NCBI GenBank assembly: GCA_020025425.1
Contig: JAHHSD010000004.1
Coordinates: forward strand, 1 to 64,000
Direction: 5' to 3'
Length of the DNA stretch: 64,000 bases
DNA from: Oscillospiraceae bacterium
Lineage (GTDB): Bacteria > Bacillota > Clostridia > Oscillospirales > Oscillospiraceae
This document shows positions 24,657-33,686 of this stretch, in pieces. Position numbers and translations under genes: made by a program. The notes beneath the pieces were generated by a model, which did no database searches, was not told where the DNA came from, and saw only the letters and a program-made list of their open reading frames with translations. Position 1 is the first letter of the stretch; every line of letters starts with the position of its first letter.

Positions 24657-25358
24657 ATGGCATATATCTCACTCAAGGACGTGGTCAAGCGCTACCGGAT
24701 GGGTGAAGTCACCATCACCGCTGCCGACCACATCACATTTGATATCGACAAAGGGGAATTTGTCATCATTGTGGGCCCGTCCGGTGCGGGCAAAACCACG
24801 GTGCTGAACATCCTGGGCGGCATGGACGCCTGTGACGAGGGCACCATCTCGGTGGACGGCAGGCTGGTCAGCGAGTACAACAGCCGTCAGCTCACCACCT
24901 ACCGCCGCTACGACATCGGCTTTGTGTTCCAGTTCTACAACCTGGTGCAGAACCTGACCGCCCTGGAGAACGTGGAGCTGGCCGCCCAGATCTGCAAGGA
25001 GCCCCTGGACGCCGGGGACGTGCTGCGCCATGTGGGCCTGGGGGAGCGGCTTGGAAACTTCCCCGCCCAGCTGTCCGGCGGCGAGCAGCAGCGGGTGGCC
25101 ATCGCCCGGGCCCTGGCCAAAAACCCCAAGCTGCTGCTGTGCGACGAGCCCACCGGCGCCCTGGACTACATCACCGGCAAATCCATCCTGAAGCTGCTCC
25201 AGGACACCTGCCGCCAGCACGGCATGACCGTGGTGGTCATCACCCACAACACCGCCATTGCCCCCATGGCCGACAAGGTCATCCATGTGAAGAACGGCCG
25301 GGTGGATTCCATCGAGCGAAACCAGCGGCCCACGCCGGTGGAGGAGATCGAGTGGTAA
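24657..25358 (+). CDS. MacB/LolD-type ABC transporter ATP-binding protein
   Basis: 233 residues from ATG 24657 (AGGAGGG upstream). Walker [11 protein letters not shown]-loop FVFQFYNL, signature [14 protein letters not shown], Walker [13 protein letters not shown] and the H-loop ITHN are all intact. This family energises FtsX/MacB-like permeases for lipoprotein release, peptide export or resistance rather than import. It pairs with the very large permease 86 bases downstream. A divergent TetR gene suggests induction by a small molecule. Confidence 0.93.
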   Translation: MAYISLKDVVKRYRMGEVTITAADHITFDIDKGEFVIIVGPSGAGKTTVLNILGGMDACDEGTISVDGRLVSEYNSRQLTTYRRYDIGFVFQFYNLVQNLTALENVELAAQICKEPLDAGDVLRHVGLGERLGNFPAQLSGGEQQRVAIARALAKNPKLLLCDEPTGALDYITGKSILKLLQDTCRQHGMTVVVITHNTAIAPMADKVIHVKNGRVDSIERNQRPTPVEEIEW

Positions 25359-25444
25359 CAGCCGCTCCACGACCCGGCAGTCAATGATATTTTGTATAAT
25401 AGAAGATAGATATTCCAATTTGTACTGAGAAAAGAGGGACCACC

Positions 25445-28400
25445 ATGGCAAAAACCAGGCGGAAAGCCCCGAACCGGCTTTTGACCGACGCCTTTCGCGA
25501 AATCAAAAATACCCGGAGCCGCTTCATTTCCCTGATGGTACTCTCCGCACTGGCCGTCTGCTTTCTGGCTGGTCTGCGGGCCACCGCTCCGGATATGAAA
25601 CAGTCAGCCGACCTGTATTTCGATCAGCAGAAGCTGATGGATCTGCGGGTGGCCTCCACTCTGGGTCTGACTGAGCAGGACGCTGAGGCCCTGGCCGCCC
25701 AGGACGGGGTGGAGACCCTGGAGCGGGCCTACACGGTGGACGCTGCCTACCACCAGACAGAAAACGACTACATCCTCAAGGTGCTGTCCTATACCGGTGA
25801 CACCGGACTCAATCTCCCCAAGCTGGTGGAGGGCCGGATGCCGGAAAATGACCAGGAATGCCTGGTGGAGCCCAGGCTCCTGCATGATACCGGCCTGGCC
25901 ATCGGGGACACTCTGACCCTGGACACCGGAACGGGGATGTTTGAGGGCGCCCTCAAATATGACAGCTACACCATCGTGGGCACCGCCAATTCTCCCCTCT
26001 ATGTGGGGATCGAGCGGGGCTCCTCTTCCCTGGGCACCGGCCAGGTGGCCGCCTTTGTTGTGCTGCCCATCGGGGCCTTTGCCATGGACTGCTACACCGA
26101 TTTCTACCTCCAGGTGGAGGGCACCCAGGAGCTGCTGTGTTACAGCAGCCGCTACAAGGACCGCATGGACCGGTTCAAGGATGATCTGAAGTCCTTTGCC
26201 GACCAGCGGGCCAAGCTCCGCGGGGAAGAGGTGGTGGACGAGGCCAACCAGAAGATCGCTGACGCGGAGCAGGAGCTGGCCGACGCGGAGACCAAGGCCA
26301 ATCAGAAGCTGACCGACGCCTGGGCTGAGCTCCAGGACGGGCGCCGAGAGCTGGACAGCGGCTGGAGAAAATACCGGAACGGTCAGCAGGAGCTGAGCGA
26401 CAAGGTGATGGAGGCCAGTCAGGAGATCGGCAGTGCGGAACAGGAGCTGGCCGATGCTCTGGCAAATCTCCAGACCGGGGAGCTGGAGCTGAAGGACGGC
26501 TGGAAGGAATACTATGACGGCTTGGCCAAGTACTACGACGGCCTAGAGGAGTACAACAACGGCCGCGGCGAATACGACAACGGCCTGAGAGAATATGAGG
26601 AAGGGTTAAAGAAGTACGAGGACGGCAAGAAGAAGCTGGACGAGGGCTGGCGGCAGTACAACCAGGGCTCCGCGGACCTGGATGCCGGCGCCCAGCAGCT
26701 GGAGGCCGGCCGGCAGCAGCTCCAGCAGCAGGAGGACGCCTTCAACGCCACTGTGGGCGGACTTGCCGGTGGTATGGGCATGACCAATGACCAGCTGATC
26801 GGGGCCCTCCAGAGTAATCAGGGTGGCATCCGTGATCAGATCGACGCACAGGCCCCCGGAACCTCTGCCGGCATTTTGGCCGGCCACGACGCCATCCAGG
26901 CGGGCCGCCAGGAGCTGGCCCAGGGCGAGGCCGCCCTCAACTCGGGCGCCAGCGAGCTGTCCGGCGCCTGGCAGCAGCTGAACCAGTCCCAGAAGGAGCT
27001 GGAGAAAGCCAAAAAGGAGCTGGATGACGCCAAGAAAGAGCTGGACGAGGCCAAAGAGGAGCTGGCCAAGGCCGAGCAGGAGCTGAGCGACGCCAAAAAG
27101 GAGCTGGACGACGCCAAGCAGGAGCTGGTGGACGGCGAGCAGGAGCTGAAGGACGGCTGGCAGAAGTACAACGACGGCCTGGTGGAGCTGGCCGACGCCA
27201 GGGAGACCCTGAAAACGGAGACCTCCGACGCCAGACGCAAGCTGAACGACGCCCTGGTGGAGCTCAACGACGGCGAGGCGGAGTACACCGACGGCCTGGC
27301 CGAGTACGAGAGCGGCAAGCAGGAGGCCCAGCAGGAGATTGCCGACGCCCACAAGAAGCTGGAGCAGGCCCGCCGGGATGTGGCTGACATTGAGGCCTGC
27401 GAATGGTACCTGCTGGACCGGAACACCAATATGGGCTACATGAGCTACTCCATGGACGCCGACCGCATGGGCAATCTGGCCGGGGTTTTCCCCCTGATTT
27501 TCTTCCTGGTGGCCGCTCTGGTCTGCCTGACCACCATGACCCGCATGGTGGAGGAGCAGCGGGTGGCCATCGGCGGGCTGAAGGCTTTGGGCTACTCCAA
27601 GGGGGCCATCGCCATCAAATATGTGGGCTACGGCTTCCTGGCCAGCGCCATCGGTGCGCTGATTGGACTGGCCGTGGGTCTGACCCTGCTGCCCTGGATC
27701 ATCTGCAACGCCTGGAACATCATTTACAGTCTGGGCGAGATCCAATACGGCCTGGAGCCCGTCACCTCCATCATCGCCGTGCTGGCGGCGGTGGGAACCG
27801 TAACCATCTCCGCTCTGGCCGCCTGCTTCTCCACCCTGACGTCCGTTCCCGCCCAGCTGATGCGGCCCAAGGCCCCCCGGGCGGGCCGGCGGGTCCTGCT
27901 GGAGCGGCTGCCCTTCCTCTGGAAGCGGCTGTCCTTCAACCACAAGATCACCACCCGGAATCTGTTCCGCTATAAGCGGCGGTTCTGGATGACCGTCATC
28001 GGCATCGGCGGCTGTGCCGCCCTGATCGTCACCGCCTTCGGCCTGCGCGGCTCCATTTTCGATGTGATGGACCGGCAGTACAGCGAGATCTACGCCTACA
28101 CCGCCGAGGTGGGCCTGGTGGACAAGGTGACCCCCGGCGAGATGCGGGAGGTGGCCGACGTCCTGGACCGCAGCGAGCTGGTGGAAGCCTGGATGGCCTG
28201 CCGCCACGAAATGGTCACCGCCGAGACGGACACCTACACCGTGGACGGATTCCTCCGTGTGGTCCCCGGCCAGGAGGCCCTCTCCGACTTTGTGAACCTG
28301 CGCCACCGCAAGGACGATGTCCCGGTGGTCCTGCCCGATGACGGGGTAGTGCTCACCGAGAAGCTGGCCTCCCTGCTGGACGTGGGCCCGGGTGACACCC

Positions 28401-29065
28401 TCACCCTGGACGGGGAGAAGCGGGTGGAGGTCCGTGTGGCCGACGTCACCGAGCACTACATCCACCACTACATCTACATGACAGAAAACTACTATCGCAC
28501 CGTCTTCGGGACGGCAAGCGCGGACAATCTGATCCTGGCCGACTTCCCCACCGACTCCGGCGAGGCCGACGCCCTGGAGCGAAAGCTGGTCTCCCTGGAC
28601 GGTGTCACCTCCCTGTCCCGCATTGTGGACACCCGAAAGACCTTCACCTCCAGCCTGGAGAGTGTGGACTACGCCGTGGTCCTCATTATCGTGTGCGCCG
28701 CCGCCCTGGCCTTCGTCGTCCTCTACAACCTGACCAACATCAACATCACCGAGCGGATGCGGGAGCTGGCCACGCTGAAGGTGCTGGGCTTCTACGACGG
28801 CGAGCTGTCGGCCTACGTCTACCGGGAAAACGTGATCCTCACCTTCTTCGGTGTGGCCATGGGTATGCTGATGGGGAAGCTGCTGCACCGATGGCTGGTG
28901 CTGACGGTGGAGATCGACCTGCTGATGTTCGGCCGGGACCTGTCCCTGAGCAGCTATGGCTACGCCATCATCCTGACCATCCTCTTCTCCCTGGTGGTCA
29001 ACCTGTCCGCCCACCAGAAGCTGAAAAAACTGGATATGGTGGAATCCATGAAGAGTGTGGAGTGA
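25445..29065 (+). CDS. Giant FtsX-like ABC permease with extracellular repetitive coiled coil
   Basis: 1206 residues. One membrane helix near residues 25-45 is followed by an extracytoplasmic part of about 630 residues. Residues about 260-645 of this are charged heptad-like repeats of two flavours (Tyr-rich YYDGL-xxY units, then AKKELD/AEQEL units) around a Gln/Gly-rich break near 430-500. The first FtsX core (three membrane segments) starts near residue 680. The second half has another membrane helix near 845, an outer domain and a terminal FtsX core (VVLIIVCAAALAFVVLYNLTNI onward). Homologous permeases work with a MacB-type ATPase, here the preceding gene. The long stalk could reach through the wall to peptidoglycan or a partner; that is inference. 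AGAGGG precedes the ATG. Confidence 0.85.
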   Translation: MAKTRRKAPNRLLTDAFREIKNTRSRFISLMVLSALAVCFLAGLRATAPDMKQSADLYFDQQKLMDLRVASTLGLTEQDAEALAAQDGVETLERAYTVDAAYHQTENDYILKVLSYTGDTGLNLPKLVEGRMPENDQECLVEPRLLHDTGLAIGDTLTLDTGTGMFEGALKYDSYTIVGTANSPLYVGIERGSSSLGTGQVAAFVVLPIGAFAMDCYTDFYLQVEGTQELLCYSSRYKDRMDRFKDDLKSFADQRAKLRGEEVVDEANQKIADAEQELADAETKANQKLTDAWAELQDGRRELDSGWRKYRNGQQELSDKVMEASQEIGSAEQELADALANLQTGELELKDGWKEYYDGLAKYYDGLEEYNNGRGEYDNGLREYEEGLKKYEDGKKKLDEGWRQYNQGSADLDAGAQQLEAGRQQLQQQEDAFNATVGGLAGGMGMTNDQLIGALQSNQGGIRDQIDAQAPGTSAGILAGHDAIQAGRQELAQGEAALNSGASELSGAWQQLNQSQKELEKAKKELDDAKKELDEAKEELAKAEQELSDAKKELDDAKQELVDGEQELKDGWQKYNDGLVELADARETLKTETSDARRKLNDALVELNDGEAEYTDGLAEYESGKQEAQQEIADAHKKLEQARRDVADIEACEWYLLDRNTNMGYMSYSMDADRMGNLAGVFPLIFFLVAALVCLTTMTRMVEEQRVAIGGLKALGYSKGAIAIKYVGYGFLASAIGALIGLAVGLTLLPWIICNAWNIIYSLGEIQYGLEPVTSIIAVLAAVGTVTISALAACFSTLTSVPAQLMRPKAPRAGRRVLLERLPFLWKRLSFNHKITTRNLFRYKRRFWMTVIGIGGCAALIVTAFGLRGSIFDVMDRQYSEIYAYTAEVGLVDKVTPGEMREVADVLDRSELVEAWMACRHEMVTAETDTYTVDGFLRVVPGQEALSDFVNLRHRKDDVPVVLPDDGVVLTEKLASLLDVGPGDTLTLDGEKRVEVRVADVTEHYIHHYIYMTENYYRTVFGTASADNLILADFPTDSGEADALERKLVSLDGVTSLSRIVDTRKTFTSSLESVDYAVVLIIVCAAALAFVVLYNLTNINITERMRELATLKVLGFYDGELSAYVYRENVILTFFGVAMGMLMGKLLHRWLVLTVEIDLLMFGRDLSLSSYGYAIILTILFSLVVNLSAHQKLKKLDMVESMKSVE
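26225..27390 (+). repeat. Repetitive coiled-coil-coding DNA inside the FtsX-like permease
   Basis: Imperfect short repeats such as GCCAAAAAGGAGCTG and TACNACGGC recur at heptad or 14-codon spacing. They are in frame throughout and encode AKKEL/AEQEL and YYDG/YNNG units, so they are coding repeats, not a mobile or CRISPR array. Confidence 0.8.
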
Positions 29066-29111
29066 TCTTTGGCAAACCTCCGGAATTGGTGCAGAACCTT
29101 CCAAACCATAT

Positions 29112-29141
29112 GAAAAAGGCCGCCTTTCGGCGGCCTTTTTC
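29112..29141. terminator. Terminator of the ABC permease operon
   Basis: GAAAAAGGCCGCC and GGCGGCCTTTTTC are perfect arms around a TTTC tetraloop, with A/T tracts on both sides. Confidence 0.93.
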
Positions 29142-29285
29142 GACAATCTGAATGGGAACAGCCAGGGAAGATCCAAGCTCCTGCCTGCTCCAGGTACCCA
29201 AGGGTCTGACACACACACAGACCAGACCGGACGATGACCGTGGGGCGCCCCGATAGGGGCCAATCCCATTCAGCAGACAGCAGAC

Positions 29286-29696
29286 TCAGACATTGGACTG
29301 CGCCTTCAGCTCCTTGTTCATCTGGATCATGTTGACACCCACCAGTGCAGGGAGGGCGCAGATCAGTGTAGTGGCGTTGCTTCTGACAGAGACGTTGGCA
29401 GAGAACATGAAGAACATGAAGGATGCAAAGAAAGCCACACAGGCCACAATGTCCAGCACACCAACAGCAAGCAGGGACTTCTTTTTCAGAATGGCCAGCA
29501 GGCTGATGACGCCCACCACCAGGCTGCCCACGGAGGTCAGCACGTCACAGATCACGGCGGACAGATAGACGTTGTTGCCCAGCACCTTCAGTTCCCCGTA
29601 GGTGGACAGGGTTGAAAGGACGGAGAAAGAACGGATCAGTCCCAGTACGATCAGGACAACGGCCAGGATTTTGGTGATTTTGCCAGCGTTTTTCAT
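29286..29696 (-). CDS. Four-helix small membrane protein, unknown function
   Basis: 136 residues with four hydrophobic segments (about residues 8-30, 45-69, 75-100, 108-122) and short polar loops. There is no catalytic motif or lipobox. GAGAGGAG precedes the ATG and a consensus-like promoter lies upstream, so it is a real, separately transcribed gene. I do not recognise the family. Downstream is a GCCCC-TATC-GGGGC hairpin without a T tract. The 145 bases between it and the ABC operon terminator hold nothing else. Confidence 0.7.
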   Translation of the reverse strand: MKNAGKITKILAVVLIVLGLIRSFSVLSTLSTYGELKVLGNNVYLSAVICDVLTSVGSLVVGVISLLAILKKKSLLAVGVLDIVACVAFFASFMFFMFSANVSVRSNATTLICALPALVGVNMIQMNKELKAQSNV

Positions 29697-29731
29697 TGGA
29701 AATATTCTCCTCTCGATTTATGATGGTTGAG

Positions 29732-29760
29732 AGTATAACAAAGTTACAGGCCGTTGACAA
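29732..29760 (-). promoter_or_regulatory. Promoter of the four-helix membrane protein
   Basis: Minus-strand TTGTCA (29755-29760), 17 bp, TATACT (29732-29737). Confidence 0.7.
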
Positions 29761-30098
29761 CCATTTCTCGACAAAATCATGCACATTTTCCCATCCCCCC
29801 AAAAAAACTGGTCTTTTTCCGGCTCAAATGACCAAAAAAGTCTTTCTCCCGCTTCCCTCTCACCCCTTGCAAAACGGGAAATCGGCGGCATTTGAGCCTA
29901 TGCGAGGCGGCCCCCGCTCCCCCGGAGCTCTCTCTGCCCCGGCTTCAGGCTCTGGCTTTCCAAAAAATTTTCAACAGGCTCATACAATATTATTTCAAAA
30001 ATAGACCCGGACAGAATGGTAAATTCCGTCGATTGACTGTATACTATTTGACCTGTCTCGGACAGTGGTACCGACTTAAAACTGGAGGAATCAAAATT
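29761..30098 (+). other. Gene-free stretch before the 79-residue membrane protein
   Basis: 338 bases without a credible gene. The first half is C-rich on the plus strand (polypyrimidine with runs of A). Near the end, TATACT at 30040-30045 could be the -10 for the next gene, but its -35 is poor, and a small CTGTC-TCG-GACAG hairpin lies at 30054-30066. Confidence 0.4.
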
Positions 30099-30338
30099 AT
30101 GGTAAACACATTCAGCTTCATTTTATTCATGCTCTCACTCTACTCCCTGGCGGCCTTTTTGATCCTTCTGGTCATCGGCCTGATGCGCCGCCGTCCACTG
30201 AAGCGGAAGCTGCTGGGCATTGGGATCTCGGTGGTCATGCTGGCGATTTCCTTTACTCTATTCAGCCTGACCGCCGAGCCGGCTGAGGGCCAGGGGGACT
30301 GCTCCGCTGTGCCGCCCGCATCGTCTCAGCCCGCCTGA
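30099..30338 (+). CDS. Small two-helix membrane protein (79 aa), unknown function
   Basis: The start ATG 30099 has TGGAGGAA upstream. Two hydrophobic segments (about residues 4-28 and 38-58) flank a basic loop MRRRPLKRK, so both ends should face outward by the positive-inside rule. The tail is Ser/Pro/Ala-rich with one cysteine. No family is recognised. It ends in its own strong terminator. Confidence 0.6.
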   Translation: MVNTFSFILFMLSLYSLAAFLILLVIGLMRRRPLKRKLLGIGISVVMLAISFTLFSLTAEPAEGQGDCSAVPPASSQPA

Positions 30339-30363
30339 ACATATAATGTTGGAGAAAAATTGG

Positions 30364-30399
30364 GGACGCCCGGTGCTCTGCGCCGGGCGTCCTTTTTTT
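30364..30399 (+). terminator. Terminator of the 79-residue membrane protein
   Basis: GGACGCCCGG (30364-30373) / CCGGGCGTCC (30383-30392) followed by seven T residues. Confidence 0.95.
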
Positions 30400-30471
30400 C
30401 CACCGCCCTGTGGAAAATCCTCTTTCCGGGTGTGAAACGGAAAATCCGGGCGTCCAGCCCCCCTCTTGCCG

Positions 30472-30500
30472 TTGCCTTTTTTCTGCTTTGGTGCTAAAAT
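30472..30500 (+). promoter_or_regulatory. Promoter of the alanine-racemase-like/ATP-grasp/racemase/Mur-kinase cluster
   Basis: TTGCCT (30472-30477), 17 bp ending in TGC, TAAAAT (30495-30500): an extended -10 promoter. It is the only clear one before 30570, and the genes to 36084 run in the same direction. Confidence 0.65.
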
Positions 30501-30569
30501 AAGATATTCTGAGGGTATACTGAACTACAAGGCTTGTACCGCATAAAAAGAGACAGAGGGGGCCCCGCC

Positions 30570-31634
30570 ATGCGCAAACTCATCGTCAAAAAAGCAGCTG
30601 TAAAAAATAACATCAAGGTCATCAAGGAGCGCTCAGGGAGCGCCGCCATCTACGCCGTCCTCAATGGGAACGGCGGCGGCACCGGGATCACCCAGATGGC
30701 CGAGCTGCTGCGTAGCGAGGGGATCAGCCGCTTCGCCGTCAACGAGGTGAACGAGGCCCAGGCCCTGCGCCGAGCCGGCTTTGTGGACGAGGAGATCCTG
30801 ATGCTCCGCTCCACCACCGACCGGGAGGAGCTGGAGCAGCTGGTGGACCTGAACGTGGTGTGTACCATCTCCTCGGTGGACACCGGCATGGCCCTCAACG
30901 CGCTGGCGGAGAACCGCTCCACCGTGGCGGCGGCCCACATCCAGGTGGATACCGGCATGGGCTTCGGCGGCTTCCTGGTCACCGAGCCGGAGAAGATCCT
31001 GCTGGCCTACCGCTCTCTGCCCAAGGTGGCCCTGGAGGGCATCTATACCCAGATCCACGCCGCCCCCCGGCGGGACGACACCGAGACCCAGATGGCCCAG
31101 TTCCAGCAGGTGCTCAAGGCCATCCAGGACGCCGGGTTCGAGACCGGCATCGTCCACGCCGCCGGGTCCTACGCCCTGATGCACCGGGATCTGACCCGGC
31201 TGGACGCGGTGCGCGCCGGTTCGGTGCTGCTAGGCCGCTGCCGCCGGACCGACGATGACGGCCTGAGCGTGGTGGGCTCCGGAGAGGTGGATATCTCCGA
31301 GGTGCGCTGGCTGCCCAAGGGCCACACCGTGGGCGCCGACCGGCCCGCCGTGCTGAAAAAGCCCACCCGGGTGGCGGTGCTCCCCGTGGGCTATCAGAAC
31401 GGCTTCGGAGTGGAGCGCCCCCGGGACCCCGGCCTCTGGGCTATGATGCGCCGCTGGCAGAAGCAGCGCCACGCCTGCGTCTATATCGGCGGACAGCGGA
31501 CCCGGGTGATTGGCTACATCGGCGCCATCGAGACGGTGGTGGACGTCACGGATATCAAGTGCTCCGCCGGCGATACTGCCAGCTTTGAGATAGATCCCAT
31601 GTTTGCCCGCGGCTTTGTCATCGAGTACCGGTGA
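30570..31634 (+). CDS. Alanine-racemase-fold protein lacking the catalytic lysine and tyrosine
   Basis: 354 residues from ATG 30570 (GAGGGGG upstream). The overall plan is that of fold-III alanine racemase: the N-terminal barrel start, AAHIQVDTGMGFGGF (usual KMDTGMGR), EGIYTQIHAA, AGSVLLGR and VAVLPVGYQNGF. However, the PLP-lysine motif AVVKADAYGHG reads AVLNGNGGGTG here, so the lysine is Asn32 and the following tyrosine is Gly. The catalytic tyrosine segment SYGATY reads TVGADR, giving Val254. Without these two residues it should not racemise alanine by the known mechanism. It may be a pseudoenzyme, a binding or scaffold protein, or a divergent enzyme. It heads a cluster with an ATP-grasp ligase, an Asp/Glu racemase and a Mur ligase-kinase. 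Confidence 0.82.
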   Translation: MRKLIVKKAAVKNNIKVIKERSGSAAIYAVLNGNGGGTGITQMAELLRSEGISRFAVNEVNEAQALRRAGFVDEEILMLRSTTDREELEQLVDLNVVCTISSVDTGMALNALAENRSTVAAAHIQVDTGMGFGGFLVTEPEKILLAYRSLPKVALEGIYTQIHAAPRRDDTETQMAQFQQVLKAIQDAGFETGIVHAAGSYALMHRDLTRLDAVRAGSVLLGRCRRTDDDGLSVVGSGEVDISEVRWLPKGHTVGADRPAVLKKPTRVAVLPVGYQNGFGVERPRDPGLWAMMRRWQKQRHACVYIGGQRTRVIGYIGAIETVVDVTDIKCSAGDTASFEIDPMFARGFVIEYR

Positions 31635-31690
31635 CCGCCGCGCCTACGGACATAAAATTTTGACAATATCAAGGGAGTCCTTACAACACT

Positions 31691-32905
31691 ATGAATGATC
31701 TCACCTTTCAGCCGCTGCTCTTCGGCGGCGATATCAACGTGTACAGCGTGGCCCGGGCCTTCCATGAGGCCTACGGTGTGAAAAGTGTGGCCTTCGGCAA
31801 ATTCCACACCTTCCCCTGCGCATACAGCTCCATCATCGACTACCGCACCTGCCCCAGCAATGAGGACCCGGACACCTTCCTGAAAAACGTGGAGGAGGTC
31901 TGCCGGGAGTTTTCCGATAAGACGGTGATCGTGCTGGGCTGCGGGGACAGCTATGTGCAGCTGGCCGCCCATCTGAAGGACAAAATGCCCAAAAACGCCC
32001 TGGCCCCCTACATCTCCGGGGAGCTGATGGACAAGCTCATCAACAAGGAGCATTTCTATGCCCTGTGCGACCAGTACGGCATCGACCACCCCGCCACCGT
32101 GATCTATGACAAATCCATGGGCCACGACTTCGAGCTGCCCTGGGACTTCCCCTGCATCGCCAAGCCCGCCGACGGCGTGGCCTACTGGGAGCACGAGTTT
32201 GAGGGGATCAAAAAGGTCTACATCTGCCAGGACCGCCAGGAGCTGCTGGACGCCCTGGATGCGGTGTACGCCGCGGGCTACCCCGACCACATGATTTTGC
32301 AGGAGTTCATCCCCGGGGACGACACCTATATGCGGGTGATGACCAACTACTCCGACGAGCAGGGCCGGGTGAAGCTCATGTGCCTGGGCCACGTCCTGCT
32401 GGAGGAGCACTCCCCCCACGGCATCGGCAACCACGCCGTCATCATCACCGAGCACGACGAGGCCCTCTCCCTGAAGATCAAAACTCTGCTGGAGGGCCTG
32501 CACTACACCGGCTTCTCCAACTTCGACATCAAGTATGACAGCCGGGACGGCAAGTACAAGCTCTTTGAGATCAACTGCCGCCAGGGCCGGAGCAACTACT
32601 ATGTCACCGGCGCCGGCTACAACATTGCCAAAATCCTGGTGGAGGACCGGCTGGAGCACAAGGACTCCCCTCTGGTCATCACCGAAAATCAGTCCCTGTG
32701 GCGGATGGTCCCCAAGAAGGTGGCCTTCGACTTTGTGCCCAAAGCCTACCACCAGCAGATGAAGACCCTGCTGCGCGCCGGGGCCGCCACCCACTCCCTG
32801 GAGTACCGGAAGGACTACACCCTGGGCCGGATCTGGCGGGTGTGGAAAACCCATGTGGGCAACATGGTCCGCTTCAACCGCCACAACAAGCGTCCGGAAA
32901 ACTGA
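31691..32905 (+). CDS. ATP-grasp carboxylate-amine ligase, D-aspartate-ligase-like
   Basis: 404 residues, soluble. The N-terminal LLFGGDINVYSVARAFHEAYG block, the central IAKPADGV and LQEFIPGDDTYMRV segments and the C-terminal FDIKYDSRDGKYKLFEINCRQGRSNYY metal/ATP site are those of the ATP-grasp family that includes the D-aspartate ligase (Asl) of enterococci and lactobacilli. Asl joins D-Asp to the lysine side chain of the peptidoglycan stem peptide and is encoded next to an aspartate racemase, as here (20 bases to the next gene). The start ATG 31691 has AAGGGAG at slightly long spacing. Ligase class is firm; the acceptor and D-Asp specificity are inferred. Confidence 0.8.
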   Translation: MNDLTFQPLLFGGDINVYSVARAFHEAYGVKSVAFGKFHTFPCAYSSIIDYRTCPSNEDPDTFLKNVEEVCREFSDKTVIVLGCGDSYVQLAAHLKDKMPKNALAPYISGELMDKLINKEHFYALCDQYGIDHPATVIYDKSMGHDFELPWDFPCIAKPADGVAYWEHEFEGIKKVYICQDRQELLDALDAVYAAGYPDHMILQEFIPGDDTYMRVMTNYSDEQGRVKLMCLGHVLLEEHSPHGIGNHAVIITEHDEALSLKIKTLLEGLHYTGFSNFDIKYDSRDGKYKLFEINCRQGRSNYYVTGAGYNIAKILVEDRLEHKDSPLVITENQSLWRMVPKKVAFDFVPKAYHQQMKTLLRAGAATHSLEYRKDYTLGRIWRVWKTHVGNMVRFNRHNKRPEN

Positions 32906-32925
32906 CGCCCGTGGGAGGAGACAGA

Positions 32926-33654
32926 ATGACTGCTATGAACCAACATGACGCCCCGGAGCAGAAGCTGGGCGTGCTGGGCGGCATGGGGCCCCAGGCCACC
33001 CAGGTGTTTTACCAGTATGTGCTGGACCGCACCGACGCCTCCTGCGATCAGGAGCACCTGCCCACCCTGATCCTGTCGGACACCCTGATGCCCGACCGCA
33101 CCCAGGCCATCCTCAGCGGTCAGACCGGCCCCATCTATCAGCGGCTGCTCAAGGACGCCAGGCTGCTGGAGAGCTGCGGCTGCACCGCCATTGCCATCCC
33201 CTGCAACACCTCCCACTACTTTGCGGACAAGCTCCAGAAGGAGATCGGCATTCCCATCATCCACATGATCCGGGAGACCGCCCGCGCCCTGGCCGCCAAC
33301 GGCATGCGCCGCCCCGGCATCCTGGCCACCGACGGCACCATCCAGACCGGGCTCTACCAGCGGGAATGCGCCGCCTGCGGTCTGGAGGCTGTGGCCCCCC
33401 CGCCCGAGATCCAGAAGCTGGTCATGTCCATCATCTACGACGAGATCAAAGCCGGCGAACGGGGCAGCCGGGAAAAATTTGCCCAGATCGACCGTGCCCT
33501 GCTCTCCGCCGGCTGCGACTGCGCCATTCTGGCCTGCACGGAGCTGTCCGTATTCCGGTGCTACCACAACCTGCCCAACTACTATGTGGACGCCATGGAG
33601 GTGCTGGCCGAGCGGGCCGTGGTGCGCTGCGGCAAGCACCTGACCAACATCTAA
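32926..33654 (+). CDS. Aspartate/glutamate racemase family protein
   Basis: 242 residues from ATG 32926 (GGGAGGAG upstream). The N-terminal GVLGGMGPQAT, Cys93 in IPCNTSHYF and Cys204 in LACTELSVF give the two-cysteine, cofactor-independent Asp/Glu racemase active site. Unlike MurI glutamate racemases, the GGMGP start fits aspartate or broad-spectrum amino-acid racemases. Its likely task is supplying a D-amino acid to the ATP-grasp ligase just upstream. A hairpin with a T tract follows, before the Mur ligase-kinase gene. Confidence 0.88.
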   Translation: MTAMNQHDAPEQKLGVLGGMGPQATQVFYQYVLDRTDASCDQEHLPTLILSDTLMPDRTQAILSGQTGPIYQRLLKDARLLESCGCTAIAIPCNTSHYFADKLQKEIGIPIIHMIRETARALAANGMRRPGILATDGTIQTGLYQRECAACGLEAVAPPPEIQKLVMSIIYDEIKAGERGSREKFAQIDRALLSAGCDCAILACTELSVFRCYHNLPNYYVDAMEVLAERAVVRCGKHLTNI

Positions 33655-33659
33655 CCCAT

Positions 33660-33686
33660 AAAAGGAGCGCCCCGGCGCTCCTTTTT
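33660..33686 (+). terminator. Terminator or attenuator inside the cluster
   Basis: AAAAGGAGCGCC (33660-33671) / GGCGCTCCTTTT (33674-33685) with TTTTT. It lies only 32 bases before the Mur ligase-kinase start, and no strong promoter follows it, so read-through is probably needed for that gene. Confidence 0.8.

Noticed and set aside
26225..27390. Possible CRISPR or tandem DNA repeat array
   Set aside because: The repeats vary in length and sequence, keep one reading frame and encode coiled-coil units with no spacers.
26606..29269. Long antisense frame opposite the FtsX-like permease
   Set aside because: Repetitive Leu/Val/Gln-rich translation mirrors the coding repeats; no ribosome binding site or domain.
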